From Marimonas lutisalis (GTDB taxonomy: Bacteria > Pseudomonadota > Alphaproteobacteria > Rhodobacterales > Rhodobacteraceae), in assembly GCF_005434965.1 (NCBI RefSeq), contig NZ_SKCI01000002.1:616001-680000 (forward strand): a stretch of DNA of 64,000 nucleotides. Reading direction: 5' to 3'. A program made the translations under genes and the position numbers. Below, piece after piece: positions 51,812 to 61,346 of this stretch. The first letter of the stretch is position 1; the number at the start of each line of letters is the position of its first letter. The notes beneath the pieces were generated by a model. The model saw only the letters and a program-made list of their open reading frames with translations. It searched no databases and was not told where the DNA came from.

Positions 51812-52798
51812 TTACCCTTTCGGCGTGAAGTTTTCGGCGTAGAAGCGATACCAGTTGTCGCCCATGATGCCGGCGATTTCGCCGGAGTCCATGCCGAGCG
51901 CGCGCAATCCGTTTTCGATGTTTCCGAAATCGCGGTTGTCGCGGAACCAGTCGGGCTGCGGCGGGAAGCCGGGGTTGGCCGCCGAGCCTTCGCCATAGTC
52001 GATCTGTTTCGACCAGCGGCCGACGCGCATCCATTCGACCACGCTGTCGGGCTGATCCTGGCAGAGGTCGGAGCCGATGCCGAGATGCTCGGGGCCGAAT
52101 TTCGCGGCCGTGCGGGCGATCATTTCGCAGAAGCTTTCCAGCGTGCAGGCGCTCTTGTCCTTCAGGTGATGGGGGTAGAGCGAGAAGCCCAGCATGCCGC
52201 CGTTTTCGGTGACTGCGCGGATTACGTCATCACGCTTGTTGCGGAGCGCCGGCATCCATTCGTGGGGGTTGGCGTGGGTGATGGCGATGGGACGTTCGGA
52301 ATGCTCGGCGGCCTCAATGGTCGAGCGGTCGCCGGAGTGGGACATGTCGACGACGAGGCCGACGCGGTTCATTTCGCGGATGACCTGTTTGCCCATGCGG
52401 GTGAGACCGGCGTCGTAATCCTCGTAACAGCCGGTCGCGAGCAGCGACTGGTTGTTATACGTCAGCTGCATGAAGCGCGCGCCCAGCGTGTGGACGATCT
52501 CGACCAGGCCGATATCGTCCTCGATCGGGCTGGGGTTCTGGAAGCCGAAGAAAATCGCGGTGCGGCCGGTTTCGCGGGCGCGATCGACATCGGAGGCGAA
52601 GTGGCCCTTCATGATGAGATCGGAGTATTGTTCGAACCAGCGGTTCCATTGCTCGAAATTGAGCACGGTTTCGCGGAAGGTTTCGTGATAGGCGATGGTG
52701 ACGTGGACGGCGTCCAGCCCGCCCTCGCGCATCTGGCGGAAGATCTTTTCCGACCAGTTGGCATATTGAAGGTTGTCGATCCTCATTGCCGTTTTCAT
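51812..52798 (-). CDS. Membrane dipeptidase (peptidase family M19)
   Basis: A 328-aa zinc dipeptidase of the renal dipeptidase family. It has DAVHVTIAYHETF, IFFGFQNPSPIEDDIGL (ligand Glu region), LTYNNQSLLATGCYE, VVDMSHSGDRSTIEA (His ligand), PIAITHANPHEW (His ligand) and HLGIGSDLCQDQ (Asp). M19 enzymes split dipeptides including those with D-residues or dehydro-residues, and some act on other amides or lactams. The ATG at 52798 overlaps the aldehyde dehydrogenase TGA by 4 bp, so the start is well fixed. No signal peptide: it acts in the cytoplasm. Confidence 0.88.
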   Translation of the reverse strand: MKTAMRIDNLQYANWSEKIFRQMREGGLDAVHVTIAYHETFRETVLNFEQWNRWFEQYSDLIMKGHFASDVDRARETGRTAIFFGFQNPSPIEDDIGLVEIVHTLGARFMQLTYNNQSLLATGCYEDYDAGLTRMGKQVIREMNRVGLVVDMSHSGDRSTIEAAEHSERPIAITHANPHEWMPALRNKRDDVIRAVTENGGMLGFSLYPHHLKDKSACTLESFCEMIARTAAKFGPEHLGIGSDLCQDQPDSVVEWMRVGRWSKQIDYGEGSAANPGFPPQPDWFRDNRDFGNIENGLRALGMDSGEIAGIMGDNWYRFYAENFTPKG

Positions 52799-54249
52799 CC
52801 CTGTGGCACCCCTGCGCTGATATAGGCGGTCTTGACGGTGGTGTAGAATTCCGCGGCCGTGCGGCCCTGTTCACGCGGACCATAAGAGCTTTCGCCGCGG
52901 CCGCCAAAGGGAACGTGATAGTCGGTGCCCGCAGTGGGCAGGTTGACGGTGACGACACCGGTGCGCGCGTTGCGTCGGAAATGGGTGGCGCGGGCCAGAT
53001 CACGGGTGACGATGCCCGAGGTGAGGCCGAAATCGGTGTCGTTGACGGTGGCCAGGGCCTCGTCATAGCTGGCTACCTTGATGACGGCGGTCAGCGGGGC
53101 GAACATCTCCTCGCGGTTGATGCGCATGTCATTGCGGGTGTTCAGGAAGACGCCGGGCGACATGTAGTAGCCTTCATGCTCCATGTTGAGGCGCTGGCCG
53201 CCGCAGGCGAGTTCCGCCCCTTCGGACTGGCCAAGTTCGACATAGGCGAGGTTTTCGGTGAGCTGGCTTTCGCTGACCACCGGGCCCATCTGGGTACCGT
53301 CGGAGAGCGCGTGGCCGACTTTCATGGCCCGGGCGCCGGCGACCAGTTTCTCGACGAAGGCGTCATGGATTTTTTCGTGCACGACGAGGCGCGAGGAGGC
53401 GGTGCATTTCTGGCCAGTGCCGCCGAAGGCGCCGTTCAGCGCAAGCGAGACCGCGAGGTCGAGATCGGCGTCATCCATCACCGCCAGCGCGTTTTTCGAG
53501 CCCATTTCCATCTGCAGCTTGGTGAAGTTTTGCACGGCCGAGGCGGCAATGCCGCGACCGACGGGGACCGAGCCGGTGAAGGATATGGCGTTGACCTTCG
53601 CGCTTTCGACAAGGCGCTGGCCGATGGAAGAGCCCGAGCCCATGACCAGCGAGAACAGCCCTTTGGGGATGTCCTGGCGGGCGATGATCTCGGTCAGGGC
53701 GTGGGCCGAGGCGGGGGTGAGGTTGGCGGGTTTCCACACAACTGCGTTGCCGTAGCAGAGCGCGGGCGCGATCTTCCACGACGCGGTGGCGGTGGGGAAG
53801 TTCCAGGGGCTGATGACGGCGACGACGCCCACGGGTTCGCGGCGCACGTCCACCTCGATATCCGGCCGGACGCTGTCGGCGTTTTCGCCCAGCTGGCGCA
53901 GGCATTCGGCGGCGTAGTAGGTGAAGAATTGTCCGGCGCGGAAGACCTCGCCTTTGCCTTCGGCCAGCGGCTTGCCCTCTTCGCGGCTGAGAAGCGTGCC
54001 GAGCTCCTCGGCCCGGGCCATCAGTTCGTTGCCGATGGCATTGAGGACGGCCTGTTTGCGTTCGAGCCCACAGGCAGCCCATTCGGCCTGGGCGCGGTGC
54101 GCCTGGTCGAGCGTGGCGTCGAGCTGATCGGGCGTGGCCTGGGTGAAGTGGCCGACGAGGTCGGAGAGATCGGAGGGGTTGCGGTTTTCGATTTCGGCGT
54201 CACCGGCCAGCCAGTCGCCGGCGATGAGGTTGAGCTTGGTTTCAGGCAT
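52795..54249 (-). CDS. NAD(P)-dependent aldehyde dehydrogenase (alpha-ketoglutaric-semialdehyde type)
   Basis: A 484-aa ALDH: VVAVISPWNFPTA (oxyanion Asn), FTGSVPVGRGIAA (cofactor), LQMEMGSKN (general-base Glu), GTGQKCTASSR (catalytic Cys) and EMFAPLTAVI. The GQKCTAxSR form and the PSDLSDLVG N-terminus are closest in my judgement to alpha-ketoglutaric-semialdehyde dehydrogenases used in hydroxyproline or sugar-acid breakdown. Other semialdehydes are possible. It is the first gene of the four-gene operon, with a palindrome between it and the divergent LysR gene. Confidence 0.88.
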   Translation of the reverse strand: MPETKLNLIAGDWLAGDAEIENRNPSDLSDLVGHFTQATPDQLDATLDQAHRAQAEWAACGLERKQAVLNAIGNELMARAEELGTLLSREEGKPLAEGKGEVFRAGQFFTYYAAECLRQLGENADSVRPDIEVDVRREPVGVVAVISPWNFPTATASWKIAPALCYGNAVVWKPANLTPASAHALTEIIARQDIPKGLFSLVMGSGSSIGQRLVESAKVNAISFTGSVPVGRGIAASAVQNFTKLQMEMGSKNALAVMDDADLDLAVSLALNGAFGGTGQKCTASSRLVVHEKIHDAFVEKLVAGARAMKVGHALSDGTQMGPVVSESQLTENLAYVELGQSEGAELACGGQRLNMEHEGYYMSPGVFLNTRNDMRINREEMFAPLTAVIKVASYDEALATVNDTDFGLTSGIVTRDLARATHFRRNARTGVVTVNLPTAGTDYHVPFGGRGESSYGPREQGRTAAEFYTTVKTAYISAGVPQG

Positions 54250-54313
54250 GGAGGGATTCCTTTCCGGGTTGGCGAGAGGGTGGACCGGCGGAGTGAAGTC
54301 AGTCAAATTCAAA

Positions 54314-54342
54314 GAAATGAAGTTTATTTCAGGTTTTCTGAA
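54314..54342. promoter_or_regulatory. Putative LysR operator palindromes
   Basis: In the divergent gap: GAAAT-gaagttt-ATTTC (54314-54330) and TTCAG-GTTTT-CTGAA (54328-54342), the latter a perfect inverted repeat. The stretch is AT-rich and sits just upstream of the LysR start. Nested inverted repeats in a divergent LysR promoter are the usual site for autorepression and activation. Confidence 0.5.
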
Positions 54343-54345
54343 GTC

Positions 54346-55230
54346 ATGGCGATCAAGATCGAAATGCTGCGCGCCTTTTGCGCGGTGGCGCAGAGCGGCA
54401 ACCTGGCCGAGGCGGCGGGGCGTCTGGGCCGGACGCAATCGGCCCTGTCGATGACGCTGAAACAGCTGGAAGCGCATCTGGGCCAGCGGCTGTTCATGAC
54501 CGACCGGAAGAACCGGCTGACCGCGCTGGGGGCCTATGTCTATGACCTGGCGCAGGAGGAGTTGGGCCGGTTCGACGCGATGGTGGCGGCGATCGAGGCG
54601 CGCGCGCAGGCGCCGCAGGGATTGCTGCGCATCGCGGCGGTGCCATCGGTGGCGGCGCGGGCCTTTCCGGGGCTGAGCGCGGAGATCGCGGCGCGGTTCC
54701 CGGGGGTCGAGCTGGAACTGCGCGACATGGAATCCGGCGCGGTGGTAGAGGCGGTGACGCGCGGGCAGGTCGAGATCGGGATCGCGACGGCGGGCTGGCA
54801 GGTGCGCGGGGCAACGCAAGAGCCGTTGTTTGCCGATGCGTTCGGCCTGATCTGCGCGCGCGCGCATCCGCTGGCGCAACAGGCCAACGACCCGGATGTG
54901 GCGCAGGTGCTGGAGGCCGGGCTGATCTGGACCGCGCTGTGCGAGGGGATCGAGGCCGAGGGGTTCGACGGCGCGCGCGGCAAGGCGCGGCTGGTGGCGC
55001 ATAACACGCTTACCCTGATGGCGATGCTGCGGGCGGGCAAACTGGTGAGCGTGCTGCCGCAGAGCGTGGCCGCGATCGACGGGCGGGAGTTGGTGTTTCG
55101 CCCGATCGCGGGGCTGGAGGCCCGCCGCATGGTGCATTTGCTGGTGCGCGACGAGGTGGGCGAGGTGGATTACGTGATGGCGGCCGCCGACGTGCTGCGC
55201 CGGCAGGCCGGGACGTTCACGAAAGCATGA
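54346..55230 (+). CDS. LysR-family transcriptional regulator
   Basis: A 294-aa regulator: helix-turn-helix in [40 protein letters not shown] (residues about 6-60), then an effector domain (about 88-290, [19 protein letters not shown]). Divergent from the aldehyde dehydrogenase operon, with operator-like palindromes between, so it likely controls that operon in response to its substrate. Confidence 0.9.
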   Translation: MAIKIEMLRAFCAVAQSGNLAEAAGRLGRTQSALSMTLKQLEAHLGQRLFMTDRKNRLTALGAYVYDLAQEELGRFDAMVAAIEARAQAPQGLLRIAAVPSVAARAFPGLSAEIAARFPGVELELRDMESGAVVEAVTRGQVEIGIATAGWQVRGATQEPLFADAFGLICARAHPLAQQANDPDVAQVLEAGLIWTALCEGIEAEGFDGARGKARLVAHNTLTLMAMLRAGKLVSVLPQSVAAIDGRELVFRPIAGLEARRMVHLLVRDEVGEVDYVMAAADVLRRQAGTFTKA

Positions 55231-55292
55231 GTGCACTTGCAAATTTGCTGGGCCGCCCCCCTATTAGGCCCAACGCAAGCAGGAGGGACGCA

Positions 55293-55733
55293 ATGGACTA
55301 TCGCAAGACCGACGAGGCAATTGCGCGGCTGAACCCCGAGCAATACCGGGTGACGCAGGAAAACGGCACCGAACGGCCCTACACGGGCGAATATGACAAG
55401 CATTTCGAGCCGGGCCTTTATGTCGACGTGGTCTCGGGCGAGCCGTTGTTTGCCAGCGCGATGAAATACAATTCCGGCTGCGGCTGGCCGGCCTTTGCCA
55501 AGCCTGTCGTGGCCGAGAATATCGTCGAACTGCGCGATACCACGCACGGGATGATCCGCACCGAGGTGCGCTCGAAACACGGCGATTCGCATCTGGGCCA
55601 CGTGTTTCCGGATGGGCCGATGGAATTGGGCGGTTTGCGCTATTGCATCAATTCGGCCTCGTTGCGGTTCATCCCGAAGGATAGGATGGAGGCCGAGGGC
55701 TATGGCGAATATCTGGACCAGGTGGAGGGCTGA
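55293..55733 (+). CDS. msrB: Peptide-methionine (R)-S-oxide reductase
   Basis: A 146-aa MsrB reducing the R form of methionine sulfoxide in proteins. It has [27 protein letters not shown] and the catalytic Cys in [11 protein letters not shown]. The CxxC pairs of the zinc-binding form are absent, so this is the zinc-free type. The ATG at 55293 follows AGGAGGG; upstream in-frame openings are not coding-like. Cytoplasmic. msrA follows 3 nt later. Confidence 0.95.
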   Translation: MDYRKTDEAIARLNPEQYRVTQENGTERPYTGEYDKHFEPGLYVDVVSGEPLFASAMKYNSGCGWPAFAKPVVAENIVELRDTTHGMIRTEVRSKHGDSHLGHVFPDGPMELGGLRYCINSASLRFIPKDRMEAEGYGEYLDQVEG

Positions 55734-55736
55734 GAG

Positions 55737-56246
55737 ATGAGCGAAGAACGTGCTGTTCTGGCAGGTGGCTGTTTCTGGGGAATGCAGGACCTTATCCGCA
55801 AGCTGCCGGGGGTAATCTCGACCCGGGTGGGCTATACCGGGGGCGATGTGCCCAATGCGACCTATCGCAACCACGGCACCCATGCCGAAGGGATCGAGGT
55901 GATTTTCGACCCTGATGTGCTGAGCTTCCGGCGGTTGCTGGAGGTCTTTTTCCAGATTCACGACCCCACGACACTGAACCGGCAGGGCAACGATATCGGG
56001 ATGAGCTACCGGTCGGGCATCTATTACGTGGATGACGAGCAAAAGCGGGTGGCCGAGGACACGATCGCGGATGTGAATGCCAGCGGGCTGTGGCCCGGGC
56101 CGGTGGTGACCGAGGTGAAGCCGGTGGGCGATTTCTGGGAGGCCGAGCCCGAGCACCAGGATTACCTGGAGCGGTTCCCCAACGGCTATACCTGCCATTT
56201 CCCGCGGCCGGGCTGGGTGCTGCCCAGGCGCGACGCGGCCGAATAG
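55737..56246 (+). CDS. msrA: Peptide-methionine (S)-S-oxide reductase
   Basis: A 169-aa MsrA for the S form: catalytic Cys in [31 protein letters not shown] and [17 protein letters not shown]. Partner of msrB in oxidative-damage repair. Its last 61 bp overlap, in antisense, the 3' end of the LysR gene transcribed from the other side. Confidence 0.95.
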   Translation: MSEERAVLAGGCFWGMQDLIRKLPGVISTRVGYTGGDVPNATYRNHGTHAEGIEVIFDPDVLSFRRLLEVFFQIHDPTTLNRQGNDIGMSYRSGIYYVDDEQKRVAEDTIADVNASGLWPGPVVTEVKPVGDFWEAEPEHQDYLERFPNGYTCHFPRPGWVLPRRDAAE

Positions 56247-57241
56247 GCGCGCGGCGAACAGGCCGACGGATAGGTCCGCTCTGACAGCGGTAGGGTGGCA
56301 ATTTTCTCTTTCAGATCGCCGATCAGCAGGGCCTCGGCCCTGTTGAGCCGTTTTTTGGGGTTGGTCAGCAGGTAGATATCGACGGCGGGCGGATGGGTAT
56401 AGGGCGGCAGGCGCCAGAGCCGGCCATCACGCACGTCACGCTCGACCACGTGGACGGGCAGGGCGCCGATGCCGAGGCCGCATTGGATCATGCGGCGGAT
56501 TTCCTCGAGGTTGGAGGAGCGGCCGACGATGCGCTGATCGAGCTCGTGCTGGCGGCGCAGGAGCGCGACAGGGCGCAGGGCATCGTTGAGATCGTCGGTT
56601 TCGAACGAGACCGCGTCCTGCCCCTTGAGCGCATCGAGCCCGAGACCGCGCTGCCCGAAGAGCGGGTGCGAGGGGCCGCAGTAGAAGCCGAAAAACTCGC
56701 GGTAGAGCAGATCGTATTCGAGATCGGGGAAGCGGCGGTTGACCAGGCAGATGCCGAAGCTGGCCGTCTTGTCCTGCACGGAGGCCGCGACCCGGGCCGA
56801 AGTGCCGGAATGGATGCGATAGGTCACGCGGGGATGTTCGCGGTAGGTGCGGCCGAGGAGATCATCGAGCAGCGGCGTGACGACATGGCTGGCGAGCGCG
56901 ATGGTGACATGGCCCGAGATTTCGGACTGGGCCAGCGTGGTGGCATCGCGCAGCTTGGCGATGGAGGCATAGATATCGAGGCATTCGCGGTAGAGCTCGC
57001 GCCCGGCGGCGGTGAGCTGAAAATGGCCGCGCCCACGTTCGATGAGGCGCGCGCCGACCTCTCCTTCGAGGCGTTGCAGCGCAAGGCTGATCGCCGGCTG
57101 GCCGCGCAGGAGCCGGTTGGCGGCGCGGGTGATCGAGCCTTCTTCGACGATCACCACGAAAGTGCGCAGAAGGTTCCAGTCGAGGTTCGCGACGAAACGG
57201 TCGAAGTCGACAGGTGTATTGATTTCATTAATGCCAGTCAT
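56186..57241 (-). CDS. LysR-family transcriptional regulator
   Basis: A 351-aa regulator: helix-turn-helix at about 22-75 ([38 protein letters not shown]), then an effector domain with [16 protein letters not shown]. Its last ~20 residues are encoded opposite the 3' end of msrA and look like an added tail. The start is uncertain: the ATG at 57241 lacks a good ribosome-binding site. A TTG at 57262 is possible. It is divergent from the polyamine-type transporter operon and probably regulates it. Confidence 0.85.
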   Translation of the reverse strand: MTGINEINTPVDFDRFVANLDWNLLRTFVVIVEEGSITRAANRLLRGQPAISLALQRLEGEVGARLIERGRGHFQLTAAGRELYRECLDIYASIAKLRDATTLAQSEISGHVTIALASHVVTPLLDDLLGRTYREHPRVTYRIHSGTSARVAASVQDKTASFGICLVNRRFPDLEYDLLYREFFGFYCGPSHPLFGQRGLGLDALKGQDAVSFETDDLNDALRPVALLRRQHELDQRIVGRSSNLEEIRRMIQCGLGIGALPVHVVERDVRDGRLWRLPPYTHPPAVDIYLLTNPKKRLNRAEALLIGDLKEKIATLPLSERTYPSACSPRAYSAASRLGSTQPGRGKWQV

Positions 57242-57318
57242 TTCAATTATGAATTTGGCCAATTTTTCGGCCCGTGCAACCGTTTTCCGAGACAGGGACC
57301 ATTCAACGGCGATTCAGC

Positions 57319-58191
57319 ATGGCCGATACAGCCACCAAGTTCGACAAGCGTCCGGCGCTTCTGCTGACGCCGGCATTCATCGCGATCACCGCGCTGGTGG
57401 TGATCCCGATGTCGTTCATCCTGGTCTATTCGTTCTATGAAAACGTCGATCTGGCCGTGGACCGCGTGGCGTTCCAGTTCGGTAACTGGGAAGAGTTGCT
57501 GACCGATGGCTATTATCACAACGCGATCTGGAAGACGCTGAAGATTTCCTTTGTCGTCACGGTTCTGGCGGCGGTGCTGGGATACCTGCCGGCCTATTTC
57601 ATCGCGATGACGAAATTCCGGCACAAGTGGTTGCTGCTGTTGTTGCTGATCCTGCCGTTCTGGGTGAGCTTCATCATCCGCACGCTGAGCTGGATTCACA
57701 TCCTGGGCAACCAGGGCGCCATCAACGGGTTGCTGCAATGGCTGGGCCTGACCGATGAGCCCATTCGCATGATGTTCAACGAGTTCTCGGTGATGGTGGG
57801 CCTGATCCATGTGTTCCTGCCCTACATGATCCTGAACATCTATGTGAGCCTGGAAGGCATCGACGAGAACCTTGAGCCCGCCGCAAGGACACTGGGGGCG
57901 ACGCCCTGGCAGGCCTTTAAGGAGGTGACGCTGCCCCTGTCGCTGCCGGGGCTGGCGGCGGGGAGCCTCTTGGTGTTCGTTCTGACGGGCGGCAGCTACG
58001 TGACGCCGCTGATCCTTGGCGGGCCCAGCGATTTCCTGTTCGGGAACCTGATTTACGACGCGGTGGTGACGGAACTGAACTGGCCGATGGGCGCGACGCT
58101 GTCGTTCACGCTGCTGGTTCTGCTTGGCTCGGTCGTGGTGATCTACAGCCGGTTCATGGGTTTGAACCAGTTGAGCAAGGCCTTTGGATAG
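57319..58191 (+). CDS. Polyamine-type ABC transporter permease (PotB type)
   Basis: A 290-aa permease with six helices (the first about residues 17-39, TPAFIAITALVVIPMSFILV). It carries the EAA loop EPAARTLGATPWQAFKEVTLPLSLPG and the PotB signature LILPFWVSFIIRTLSWIHIL. First gene of a seven-gene operon. The ATG at 57319 has only a weak ribosome-binding site; an in-frame alternative at 57274 exists. Substrate: an amine or amino-acid derivative, from operon content. Confidence 0.9.
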   Translation: MADTATKFDKRPALLLTPAFIAITALVVIPMSFILVYSFYENVDLAVDRVAFQFGNWEELLTDGYYHNAIWKTLKISFVVTVLAAVLGYLPAYFIAMTKFRHKWLLLLLLILPFWVSFIIRTLSWIHILGNQGAINGLLQWLGLTDEPIRMMFNEFSVMVGLIHVFLPYMILNIYVSLEGIDENLEPAARTLGATPWQAFKEVTLPLSLPGLAAGSLLVFVLTGGSYVTPLILGGPSDFLFGNLIYDAVVTELNWPMGATLSFTLLVLLGSVVVIYSRFMGLNQLSKAFG

Positions 58192-58200
58192 GGGGAACGC

Positions 58201-58986
58201 ATGAACGCCTGGGCCTTTATCCGGTTTTACACGATACTGGTTTATACCTTCATGTTCGCGCCCATCATCGTGGTGCTGATCCTGGCGTTCAACGCGTCGC
58301 AATTCGGGGGCTTCCCGATCGAGGGGTTCAGCCTGCGCTGGTTTGGCGAGCTGTTTCAGAACGAGGCCATCATGCGGGCGTTTCGCACCTCGTTTATCTT
58401 GGGGCTGATGACGGCGCTTGTGGCGACGACGATCGGCATCCTGGCGGCGCTGGCGCTGGTGCGCTACCAGTTTCGCGGCAAAGACTGGATCACAACCTTC
58501 CTGATTTCGCCGGTGCTGGTGCCGGAAACGGTGCTGGCGGTTGGACTGCTGATTTTCCTGCGCTGGCTGCACATGCCGCGCAGTTTTGGCTTGCTGCTGC
58601 TGGGCCATTCGATCATCGCGCTGCCCTTTGTCGTGCTGGTGGTGCAGGCGCGGCTGGTGGGGATCAGGAGGGAATACGAAGAGGCGGCCCGCAGCCTGGG
58701 GGCGAGCCCGGTGCAGACCTTTTTCGCGGTGACCTTTCCGCTGCTCATGCCGGCGATTTTCGCGGGGGCACTCTTTGCCTTCACCATCTCGTTCGACAAC
58801 ATCACCGCGACGATCTTCTGGCGGCCTTCGGGCATGGAGACGGTGCCGACGCAGATCTTCGGGATGCTGCGCCATTCGGTCAGCCCCGAGATCAACGCGC
58901 TGGGCTTTGTCATGATCTGTATCACCGTGGGCGTGCCCCTCCTGGCCGGGGGGCTGGCGCGCTATTTTTCACGCAAGAAAGTCTGA
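58201..58986 (+). CDS. Polyamine-type ABC transporter permease (PotC type)
   Basis: A 261-aa permease with six helices and EAA loop REYEEAARSLGASPVQTFFA. Late motif SFDNITATIFWRPSGMETVP is typical of PotC. GGGGGAACGC precedes the ATG. It forms the heterodimeric pore with the preceding permease. Confidence 0.92.
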   Translation: MNAWAFIRFYTILVYTFMFAPIIVVLILAFNASQFGGFPIEGFSLRWFGELFQNEAIMRAFRTSFILGLMTALVATTIGILAALALVRYQFRGKDWITTFLISPVLVPETVLAVGLLIFLRWLHMPRSFGLLLLGHSIIALPFVVLVVQARLVGIRREYEEAARSLGASPVQTFFAVTFPLLMPAIFAGALFAFTISFDNITATIFWRPSGMETVPTQIFGMLRHSVSPEINALGFVMICITVGVPLLAGGLARYFSRKKV

Positions 58987-59011
58987 CCCGGCCACCAACA
59001 AGGAGAGAATG

Positions 59012-60181
59012 ATGACCAAGAAAATGGATAGCACGAAACGCTACGAGAAGCTGCGCGAGGCGGTGGGCAACGGTGACGTTGACCGCCGGACATTCTTTGG
59101 CCTTCTGGGCTCGGCCGGGATTACCGCCGGTCTTTCCGGCGGGATCATGACGGCGATGGCGAAACATGCCCGCGCCGCCGGGACCGAACTGCATTTCGAG
59201 GGCTGGGGCGGTGTCGTGTCCGAGGCGCTGCGCAAGCATGCCTTCGACCCCTACGAGGCCGCGACCGGCAACAAGGTGATCGACGCCACCTTTGGCGGCG
59301 AGAACGAGGTTCTGACCAAGGTGAAAGCCGCGGGCAGCACCGATGGCCACAACATCCTGCACAGTTCGGGGGTGAGCTGGTACAAACGCTGGACCGACAA
59401 TGGCTATGGCGTGGTCCTGAACGAGGACAACATCCCCAACATGGCCAATGTCATGGAGGCGATCATCAAGCCGTTCCGGGACATCACGCCGGACGGCCTG
59501 TCGGCTGTGCCCTATGACTATGGCACCACCGGGATTGCCTATAACACCAAGTATGTCAGCGAAGAGAAGGCCAAGGAGCTGGGCGCGAACCTGCTTCTGG
59601 ACAAGGAGCTGAAAGGCAAGATCGGCGGCTGGGGCGGCGACTGGGCCAACCGGGCATGGTATGGCGCGCTGCAATCGGGCCAGGACCCCAACAACATCGA
59701 GGACTGGGACGCCGTCTGGGACAAGGCGCGCGAGCATCGCGACCTGGTGCTGAAATACTGGGGCTCGGGGGCGGAGCTGATGGATCTGCTGGCCAAGGAA
59801 GAGATCTATGTCACCGAGGCCTGGTCGGGCCGGGTGGCGGCGCTGCAGGAGCAGGGGCACCCGATTGCCTATATGGATCCGCCCAACGGGCTGGCCTGGA
59901 TGGAATCGATGTTCGTGCTCAAGGGTTCGCCCATGGAGGCGGCCGAGGAGTTGCTGAACTTCATGCTGGCGCCGGAAACCGCGATCGCGGTGGCGGATGG
60001 GCAGAATTACCCGAGCTCGCTCGACCCGACGAAGGTGCCGATGCCCGAGGGCGTCGAGAAGCTGCCGGCCTATGACCCGACCGGCAAGCTGGAAGGCCTC
60101 GTGTTCCGTGACCCGGTGAAATGGGTGGCGGTCGAGAAGGACCAGTCGAAAATGTGGAACCGCGTCCAGAAGGGCGGCTGA
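59012..60181 (+). CDS. Polyamine-type ABC transporter substrate-binding protein
   Basis: A 389-aa periplasmic protein with a Tat signal: VDRRTFFGLLGSAGITAGLS (Arg25-Arg26), then cleavage after about residue 50 (KHARAAG). The mature part is a family-1/PotD-like fold (LHFEGWGGVVSEALRKHAF, VPYDYGTTGIAYNTKYV, MDLLAKEEIYVTEAWSGRVA). Two in-frame ATGs occur at 59009 and 59012; AGGAG (59001-59005) fits 59012 better. Tat export suggests folding before export. It defines the transporter's specificity. Confidence 0.9.
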   Translation: MTKKMDSTKRYEKLREAVGNGDVDRRTFFGLLGSAGITAGLSGGIMTAMAKHARAAGTELHFEGWGGVVSEALRKHAFDPYEAATGNKVIDATFGGENEVLTKVKAAGSTDGHNILHSSGVSWYKRWTDNGYGVVLNEDNIPNMANVMEAIIKPFRDITPDGLSAVPYDYGTTGIAYNTKYVSEEKAKELGANLLLDKELKGKIGGWGGDWANRAWYGALQSGQDPNNIEDWDAVWDKAREHRDLVLKYWGSGAELMDLLAKEEIYVTEAWSGRVAALQEQGHPIAYMDPPNGLAWMESMFVLKGSPMEAAEELLNFMLAPETAIAVADGQNYPSSLDPTKVPMPEGVEKLPAYDPTGKLEGLVFRDPVKWVAVEKDQSKMWNRVQKGG

Positions 60182-60202
60182 TCCGCAGGGCAAGACCGGG
60201 AC

Positions 60203-60226
60203 GGGCCGCCCAAGCGAGGGCGGCCC
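60203..60226 (+). terminator. Hairpin between binding-protein and ATPase genes
   Basis: A perfect 9-bp stem GGGCCGCCC / GGGCGGCCC with loop AAGCGA and no U-tract, inside the operon after the binding-protein gene. It probably limits downstream transcription or stabilises the upstream mRNA end. Confidence 0.5.
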
Positions 60227-60266
60227 GGGCCCCAATGCATACTGACCTGAATGGGGATGGAACGCG

Positions 60267-61346
60267 ATGGCGCGCGTGGAACTCAAGCAAATCACCAAGT
60301 CGTTTGGCAGCTTCAAGGCGGTGCACGAATCCGACGTGCTGTTCGAGGAGGGATCGTTCACCACGCTGCTGGGCCCGTCGGGCTGTGGCAAGACGACGAT
60401 CCTGCGGATGGTCTCGGGGCTGGAAAGCCCGACGAGCGGCGACATCATGATCGGTGGCAAGCGGATCAACGATGTGCCCATCCACAAGCGCAACCTGGGC
60501 CTGGTGTTCCAGAATTACGCGCTGTTCCCGCATCGCACGATTGCCGAGAACATCGCCTTTGGCCTGAAATACCGCGGTGTGAGCAAGGCGGACGCGGCGC
60601 AGAAGGTGAAAGACGCGCTGGAGATCGTGCGCCTGCCCGGCGTCGAGGACCGCTATCCCAGCCAGCTGTCGGGCGGGCAGCAGCAGAGGATCGCCATGGC
60701 GCGCGCCATCGTGATCGAGCCGGACGTGTTGCTGCTGGACGAGCCGCTGTCGGCGCTGGATGCGAACCTGCGCGAGGACATGCGGGTGGAGCTGAAGGCG
60801 ATCCAGCACCGGATCGGGGTGACGTCGATTTTCGTGACGCATGACCAATCCGAGGCGCTGGCGATGTCGGACCGGATCATCGTGATGAGCGCCGGGCGGA
60901 TCGAGCAGGTGGGCGCGCCGGAAGAGGTATACAACAACCCCGCCAGCGAATTCGTGGCCAATTTCCTGGGCGCGTCGAATATCGTGGCGGTGGACGTGAA
61001 GGGGCGGGGCGCCGATGACGTGACGCTGGAGGTGCCGCATTTTGGCGCTGTCACGCTGCATGCCAACCGGGCGGTGAATCTGGGCGACGCGGCCAAGGGC
61101 AAGCTGGTGATCCGGGCGGAAAAACTGCACCTGTCGGACGGGGCCGCGCCCGAGGGGGCGGTTTCGACGAAAGGGGTCGTCGAGGCCGTTGACTATCAGG
61201 GGCAACTGGCAAGATATTTCGTGCGAATCGGGGATGTGCAATTCCAGGCGATGAACATGATCGACGGGGCGCCCTTTGCGCAGGGGGCCGAGGTGTCGGT
61301 GGTGCTGAACCCCGATGATTGCAGCGTGTTGGCGAACGAGGCGTGA
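60267..61346 (+). CDS. Polyamine-type ABC transporter ATP-binding protein (PotA type)
   Basis: A 359-aa ATPase: Walker A GPSGCGKTT, signature LSGGQQQRIAMARAI, Walker B VLLLDEPLSALD and switch IFVTHDQSEAL. A C-terminal TOBE domain (about 285-355, LSDGAAPEGAVSTKGVVEA) is present as in PotA/MalK relatives. It powers the PotB/PotC-like permeases. Its stop directly abuts the aminotransferase start. Confidence 0.93.
   Translation: MARVELKQITKSFGSFKAVHESDVLFEEGSFTTLLGPSGCGKTTILRMVSGLESPTSGDIMIGGKRINDVPIHKRNLGLVFQNYALFPHRTIAENIAFGLKYRGVSKADAAQKVKDALEIVRLPGVEDRYPSQLSGGQQQRIAMARAIVIEPDVLLLDEPLSALDANLREDMRVELKAIQHRIGVTSIFVTHDQSEALAMSDRIIVMSAGRIEQVGAPEEVYNNPASEFVANFLGASNIVAVDVKGRGADDVTLEVPHFGAVTLHANRAVNLGDAAKGKLVIRAEKLHLSDGAAPEGAVSTKGVVEAVDYQGQLARYFVRIGDVQFQAMNMIDGAPFAQGAEVSVVLNPDDCSVLANEA

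Noticed and set aside
52786-54345. Plus-strand open extension upstream of the LysR gene (500+ codons)
   Set aside because: It is antisense to the aldehyde dehydrogenase. The LysR homology starts only at 54346.
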